Below, piece after piece: positions 21,101 to 22,500 of a stretch of 22,500 nucleotides of DNA. The notes under the pieces were generated by a model. It did not search any database. It was not told the DNA's origin and saw only the letters and a list, made by a program, of their open reading frames with translations. Every line of letters begins with the position of its first letter. The stretch's first letter is position 1. Made by a program: the position numbers and the translations under genes. Origin of the DNA: Mesostigma viride (Eukaryota; Streptophyta; Mesostigmatophyceae; Mesostigmatales; Mesostigmataceae). The stretch covers positions 1,555,920 to 1,578,419 of the forward strand of contig RPFO01000016.1 in assembly GCA_009746045.1 (NCBI GenBank), in the 5' to 3' direction.

Positions 21101-21246
21101 GACTCGTTGATATTGGCTTAAGGATGCATGTCTCCACCGTACCTTTTTGTTCCTGTTGGGCAGGGTACCGGGCACGGGAGTCGCTGCTGCATGTTCTATG
21201 GGAGATGTGGACATGGATGGAGCAGCACACTGCTGACCACAACTAA
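5761..21246 (+). CDS. CGEP: Chloroplast glutamyl endopeptidase (S9D serine peptidase), 23 exons, 970 residues
   Basis: This is a prolyl-oligopeptidase-type serine peptidase that cleaves after Glu. Land-plant homologues act in the chloroplast stroma in peptide turnover. The CDS joins 23 exons (listed separately), 2913 nt in all. Residues 1 to about 124 are a Ser/Arg/Ala-rich presequence ending near RFSTSASQQG, as expected for a chloroplast transit peptide. Residues about 130-730 form the beta-propeller; 730-965 form the alpha/beta hydrolase. The catalytic set is complete: Ser835 in GGHSYGAF, Asp909 in HGEDDDN, His943 in PHESHG. Family signatures include TQDGGDAKVEVSPRDIVYM, ISWCDENLALIYESWYKTR and SGAYNRTLTPFGFQ. 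All introns are GT-AG and every phase closes. A TGA at 5713-5715 bounds the N terminus. The protein ends 27 residues after His943, without the C-terminal tail of land-plant CGEP. Identity is very secure; exon 1 and the exon-2 acceptor are least certain. Confidence 0.96.
7025..7232 (+). CDS. CGEP: CGEP exon 2
   Basis: This exon encodes residues 125-193 and two bases of Met194, the start of the mature protease (IVDAPPSPSITISPNRDLLL ... NTRSRM). AG dinucleotides at 7024, 7030 and 7036 are all in phase, so the start could equally be 7031 or 7037. The donor is GTGAGT. Confidence 0.88.
7629..7739 (+). CDS. CGEP: CGEP exon 3
   Basis: This exon encodes residues 195-230 with split codons for Met194 and Trp231. 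SFYMGMTIATL continues NTRSRM from exon 2, and GIPAGAKLNFMS(W) is a propeller-blade strand. The acceptor is GCCAG and the donor GTACGC. Confidence 0.92.
8019..8106 (+). CDS. CGEP: CGEP exon 4
   Basis: This exon encodes residues 232-260, SRDGKRIAFTIRHDP followed by an acidic insert (VEVEEGPGGKEVVE). It completes the WS-x-DGK-x-x-AF blade motif begun in exon 3. The acceptor is GGCAG and the donor GTAGGC; it ends in phase 0. Confidence 0.92.
8374..8486 (+). CDS. CGEP: CGEP exon 5
   Basis: This exon encodes residues 261-297 and two bases of Asp298 (GLALWVADAYTREAKELF ... NTIFE). LWVAD marks the propeller strand. The acceptor is AACAG and the donor GTAAGT. Confidence 0.92.
8828..8930 (+). CDS. CGEP: CGEP exon 6
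   Basis: This exon encodes residues 299-332. YHWVDDRTIVATVVPPQRG and RPPKRPLRPYGPKIE match the family segment of a WxDD strand followed by RGxPPKxPLxPxGPK. The acceptor is TGCAG. The donor GTGAAC is weak, but it is the only one that joins in phase. Confidence 0.92.
9378..9519 (+). CDS. CGEP: CGEP exon 7
   Basis: This exon encodes residues 333-379 and one base of Gly380 (ARTYPDLLKNAHDEDVFEFY then STSQL and DGTVTDIG), a conserved core of the family. The acceptor is GCCAG and the donor GTACGT. Confidence 0.94.
10155..10249 (+). CDS. CGEP: CGEP exon 8
   Basis: This exon encodes residues 381-411 (YTHVSPSPDGKFLLVSTMHR then PFSYNVP), the SPDGK-x-LLVS blade strand followed by HRP. The acceptor is TGCAG and the donor GTGGGT; it ends in phase 0. 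Confidence 0.94.
10665..10831 (+). CDS. CGEP: CGEP exon 9
   Basis: This exon encodes residues 412-466 and two bases of Trp467 (CGRFPKRVELWRRDG, CDLPLAETIPI, SVRKGKRSIAWRPDK), all close to land-plant CGEP. The acceptor is ACCAG and the donor GTATAT. Confidence 0.95.
11024..11173 (+). CDS. CGEP: CGEP exon 10
   Basis: This exon encodes residues 468-516 and two bases of Gly517. It carries the family hallmark TQDGGDAKVEVSPRDIVYM, then an Ala/Gln-rich linker, then LRYG. The acceptor is TGCAG and the donor GTGAGT. Confidence 0.95.
11615..11690 (+). CDS. CGEP: CGEP exon 11
   Basis: This exon encodes residues 518-542 (GISWCDENLALIYESWYKTR then TSRTW), a highly conserved propeller segment. The acceptor is TGCAG and the donor GTAAGC; it ends in phase 0. 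Confidence 0.95.
12282..12331 (+). CDS. CGEP: CGEP exon 12 (50-bp small exon)
   Basis: This exon encodes residues 543-558 and two bases of Arg559 (MVNPSDFSKPPELLWD). It is the smallest exon and is too short to be found by ORF length. It is supported by phase on both sides and by the family pattern of a proline-rich loop ending in a hydrophobic/D-R pair. Confidence 0.88.
12594..12794 (+). CDS. CGEP: CGEP exon 13
   Basis: This exon encodes residues 560-625 and two bases of Leu626: MYEDVYTDPGNPMTRR, an acidic/glycine loop, then LLLEGDGATPQGDKPFLD. It matches the EDVYSDPGS and GATPQG-x-x-PFLD signatures. The acceptor is CACAG and the donor GTAAGT. Confidence 0.95.
13195..13318 (+). CDS. CGEP: CGEP exon 14
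   Basis: This exon encodes residues 627-667 (DTKETKRIWSS ... VSLM then LQEDNLSLM), the last propeller blades. The acceptor is ACCAG and the donor GTACGC; it ends in phase 0. Confidence 0.92.
13647..13748 (+). CDS. CGEP: CGEP exon 15
   Basis: This exon encodes residues 668-701 (RQSPREPPQVYIRNL then RQITQVPHPYPQ). The PHPYPQ motif closes the propeller in this family. The acceptor is TGCAG and the donor GTCAGA; phase 0 at both ends. Confidence 0.94.
14366..14447 (+). CDS. CGEP: CGEP exon 16
   Basis: This exon encodes residues 702-728 and one base of Gly729 (LQKEIIRYKREDGVNLMGTL then YLPPG), the entry strand of the hydrolase domain. The acceptor is CTCAG and the donor GTACAG. Confidence 0.95.
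14653..14707 (+). CDS. CGEP: CGEP exon 17 (55-bp small exon)
   Basis: This exon encodes residues 730-746 and two bases of Arg747 (YKVGVDKPLPTLLWAYP). It leads into the WAYPREFK motif completed by exon 18. The acceptor is CCCAG and the donor GTGAGT. Confidence 0.93.
15280..15378 (+). CDS. CGEP: CGEP exon 18
   Basis: This exon encodes residues 748-779 and two bases of Gly780 (EFKDKDAAGQVRGSPNEFAG then ASSPLLFLAM), near-identical in kind to plant CGEP. The acceptor is GACAG and the donor GTAGGC. Confidence 0.95.
16206..16271 (+). CDS. CGEP: CGEP exon 19
   Basis: This exon encodes residues 781-801 and two bases of Arg802 (YAILDGPTMPIIGEKDEEAN). It matches the family GPTxPIIGEGDEEANDR segment. 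The acceptor is CGCAG and the donor GTGAGT. Confidence 0.95.
16711..16771 (+). CDS. CGEP: CGEP exon 20
   Basis: This exon encodes residues 803-822 (YVEQLVMSAKAAVEEVVRRG), the helix before the nucleophile elbow. The acceptor is TACAG and the donor GTGAGT; it is followed by the longest intron. Confidence 0.95.
17322..17347. repeat. Subterminal hairpin A of the intron-20 element
   Basis: AAACTGGGTGC (17322-17332) and GCACCCAGTTT (17337-17347) are perfect 11-bp complements around the loop TACA, 12 bases inside the left end of the element. Confidence 0.9.
17354..17400. repeat. Subterminal hairpin B of the intron-20 element
   Basis: CCGTCACAT (17354-17362) and ATGTGACGG (17392-17400) are perfect 9-bp complements with a 29-nt loop, starting six bases after hairpin A. 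Confidence 0.85.
19102..19251 (+). CDS. CGEP: CGEP exon 21 (catalytic Ser)
   Basis: This exon encodes residues 823-872. GGHSYGAFMTANLLAHAPDL carries the nucleophile Ser835, and SGAYNRTLTPFGFQ is the S9D signature. The acceptor is GACAG and the donor GTAGGT; phase 0 at both ends. Confidence 0.97.
19943..20156 (+). CDS. CGEP: CGEP exon 22 (catalytic Asp and His)
   Basis: This exon encodes residues 873-943 and one base of Gly944. Asp909 lies in LLLVHGEDDDNAGT and His943 in RLVILPHESH. The catalytic His is the last complete codon of the exon. The acceptor is CCAAG, the only non-CAG acceptor of the gene, and the donor is GTGTGT. Confidence 0.96.
20157..21163 (+). other. CGEP intron 22 (1007 bp) with simple repeats
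   Basis: The intron runs from GTGTGT to GGCAG. It holds an ATT/TTG trinucleotide array (20618-20662), an exact 14-base duplication with a 16-base period (TTCCAGGATAGTTT at 20911 and 20927) and a short CTG run (20947-20962). No coding or element ends are seen. Confidence 0.8.
20618..20662. repeat. (ATT)n-(TTG)n trinucleotide array
   Basis: A slightly broken TTA/ATT run passes into about four TTG units. The TTG part is the same trinucleotide, in the same strand sense, as the large array at the start of the window. Confidence 0.85.
21164..21246 (+). CDS. CGEP: CGEP exon 23 (C terminus)
   Basis: This exon encodes residues 945-970 and TAA (YRARESLLHVLWEMWTWMEQ then HTADHN). It matches the final helix of the family (ARESxxHVLWE), then stops at once; the acidic/Ser tail of about 50-60 residues known from land plants is absent. 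The acceptor is GGCAG. Confidence 0.95.
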
Positions 21247-21977
21247 GTGCACCCTCAGCTTGTATCCAATTTGGCAGCTCAGTGGGCTTGACGTTTTGAA
21301 GCTGAAACACCCGTAGTAGACCTCAGTGGTCTACTATTGTGTTACTGCATTTGCGTCCAGGAATAGTTGTCTCATTTATATGAGGCACTAAGTTTCCTCT
21401 TAGTTTGTGTTATCTATTTTATCATGGTAAGGCTTGTTTGTGTGTGAAGCAAGCTGCATGCTGGACATCTAGCAAATTAGTGGGCATGACCAGCGCAACT
21501 TGTCTTTGTGTTGTGTGAACATCATCGATCTAGCTGCATGTACATGCTGTTTCAAGATGTAGGGCTGTTGACAAGTCAAGCATGGCTGAGTAGTTGCATT
21601 TGCATGCAAGTTCATGCGGCGCATACAATGAAGCTAACCTAACCTGTTTTATTTACGATAGTATAACACATGCCTGCATCACGTGAGCATATGAATTCTC
21701 AACTCAACCAAACAGGTTTCTTCCATTAGTGCTCAGTTCTATGGAAAATTGCTTCACCTTTCGTGCTGGCCAACGACGACCGGGTTCCTTCCCGAGTCTC
21801 GCCCATAATACACACATCATCTTGACGAAACCAAACAGTTATCACTTCCGTCAACCAATCTCATGACAATTACTCATTGCAACCACTCTCGGGGGCTGCT
21901 CCGGATTGTTCCACTATTAAACCCCTTGACGACAACACCAAGTTGTGAGGGAGAGTAATGAGCGAACAACGACCACC
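21247..21977. other. CGEP 3' UTR and spacer
   Basis: No gene is seen. A perfect 9-bp hairpin (TAGTAGACC at 21314-21322, GGTCTACTA at 21328-21336, loop TCAGT) lies 68 bases after the TAA and is probably transcribed in the 3' UTR. I could not place a polyadenylation site. Confidence 0.5.
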
Positions 21978-22067
21978 ATGGCCGCTGCCGTGCTCCTAAA
22001 TACCTCCGAAAATCCCGGCATCAATGCGCTGTCGCATTTGCCAGCAAGCCGCCTGACATGTTGTTAG
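21978..22067 (+). CDS. Possible short ORF or first exon of a downstream gene
   Basis: ATG at 21978 lies in an unusually good context (CCACCATGGCC) and opens 29 codons (MAAAVLLNTSENPGINALSH ... LTCC) to TAG at 22065-22067. No domain is recognisable and no convincing donor is seen. It could be a leader exon, a small peptide or chance. Confidence 0.2.
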   Translation: MAAAVLLNTSENPGINALSHLPASRLTCC

Positions 22068-22500
22068 ACTGCCAGCAAAATGCAGAGCAAGTCTGTTCGA
22101 CAGCCACGTGCGAGCCAGCACACCGCACACTTCGATCTGCATATCTAGCTTTGTCAGATGGACTGAACATCATTCCGTCTGGACAATACAAAAGATTCGT
22201 GACTGCCAAATGTCACGCACCGGAATATTGCGCAAGCCACCAAGGCTTTGCGCCTGAACCTAAGTCAGGTCACCTAAGACTGTCACTCTAGAAATCCAGG
22301 CCTTTCCGGCGCGGCACTCCACACCGGCCCAAGGAACAAAGCCTGCGGCGGCCTACTGAATCGGAACCAACCAAACGTCGGTAACGATTCCGATTACGGC
22401 AATCACGTAACTTCTTGAGTGCACGGACGTAAATTCTGATCGGACGTAAATGATCACGGACGTGACAAGCCGGGCCAGCAATGACCCCTTGACTCGCGCA
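22068..22500. other. Right-edge spacer with repeated ACGT-core motifs
   Basis: A CACGTG core occurs near 22105. An imperfect 16-17-base unit beginning CGGACGT occurs three times (22424, 22441, 22457). ACGT cores are typical binding sites of plant bZIP-type factors, so this may be promoter sequence for a gene beyond the window. The open frame across 22058-22291 has no recognisable content. Confidence 0.35.

Noticed and set aside
22058-22291. 77-codon frame at the right edge as a gene
   Set aside because: Composition and residues are unremarkable and there is no motif. It also overlaps another open frame on the opposite strand.

Overview
This window is nuclear DNA of a eukaryote, most likely a green alga. 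The reasons are GT-AG introns in both genes, GC-rich exons set in introns and spacers of more even composition, transposon relics, a very long trinucleotide array, and a full-length chloroplast-type protease. A prasinophyte such as Cymbomonas or Pyramimonas fits, but that is a guess from style and not a demonstrated assignment. There are no bacterial operons, no CRISPR array and no rRNA or tRNA gene that I can see.

Layout: (1) 1-661 is an almost pure (TTG)n array, cut by the window edge. (2) 1280-3760 (+) is a two-exon gene for a 613-residue membrane-anchored protein with a degenerate N-terminal GT-A-like domain and a family-2-type glycosyltransferase domain. (3) 3761-5684 is a repeat-rich spacer. 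It holds a fold-back element with perfect 22-bp arms (3874-3980), a 3' relic of a non-LTR retrotransposon on the minus strand (4445-4899) with its stem-loop and (ATTA)n tail, and a second diverged copy of that 3' end about 356-360 bp to its left. (4) 5761-21246 (+) is a 23-exon gene for chloroplast glutamyl endopeptidase (CGEP, peptidase family S9D). All 22 introns start GT and end AG, the phases close exactly, and the CDS is 2913 nt (970 residues). (5) Intron 20 carries a 1365-bp insert flanked by TTAA, with piggyBac-like ends. (6) 21247-22500 is 3' UTR and spacer, perhaps including the promoter of a gene beyond the window.

The two genes share no obvious pathway. CGEP would act in the chloroplast stroma in peptide degradation. 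The glycosyltransferase has C-terminal membrane helices and would act at an endomembrane or the plasma membrane. The main results are the two reconstructed genes and three mobile or fold-back elements: the intron-20 piggyBac-like insert, the paired retrotransposon 3' ends, and the hairpin behind the glycosyltransferase. I found no convincing multi-gene novel system.
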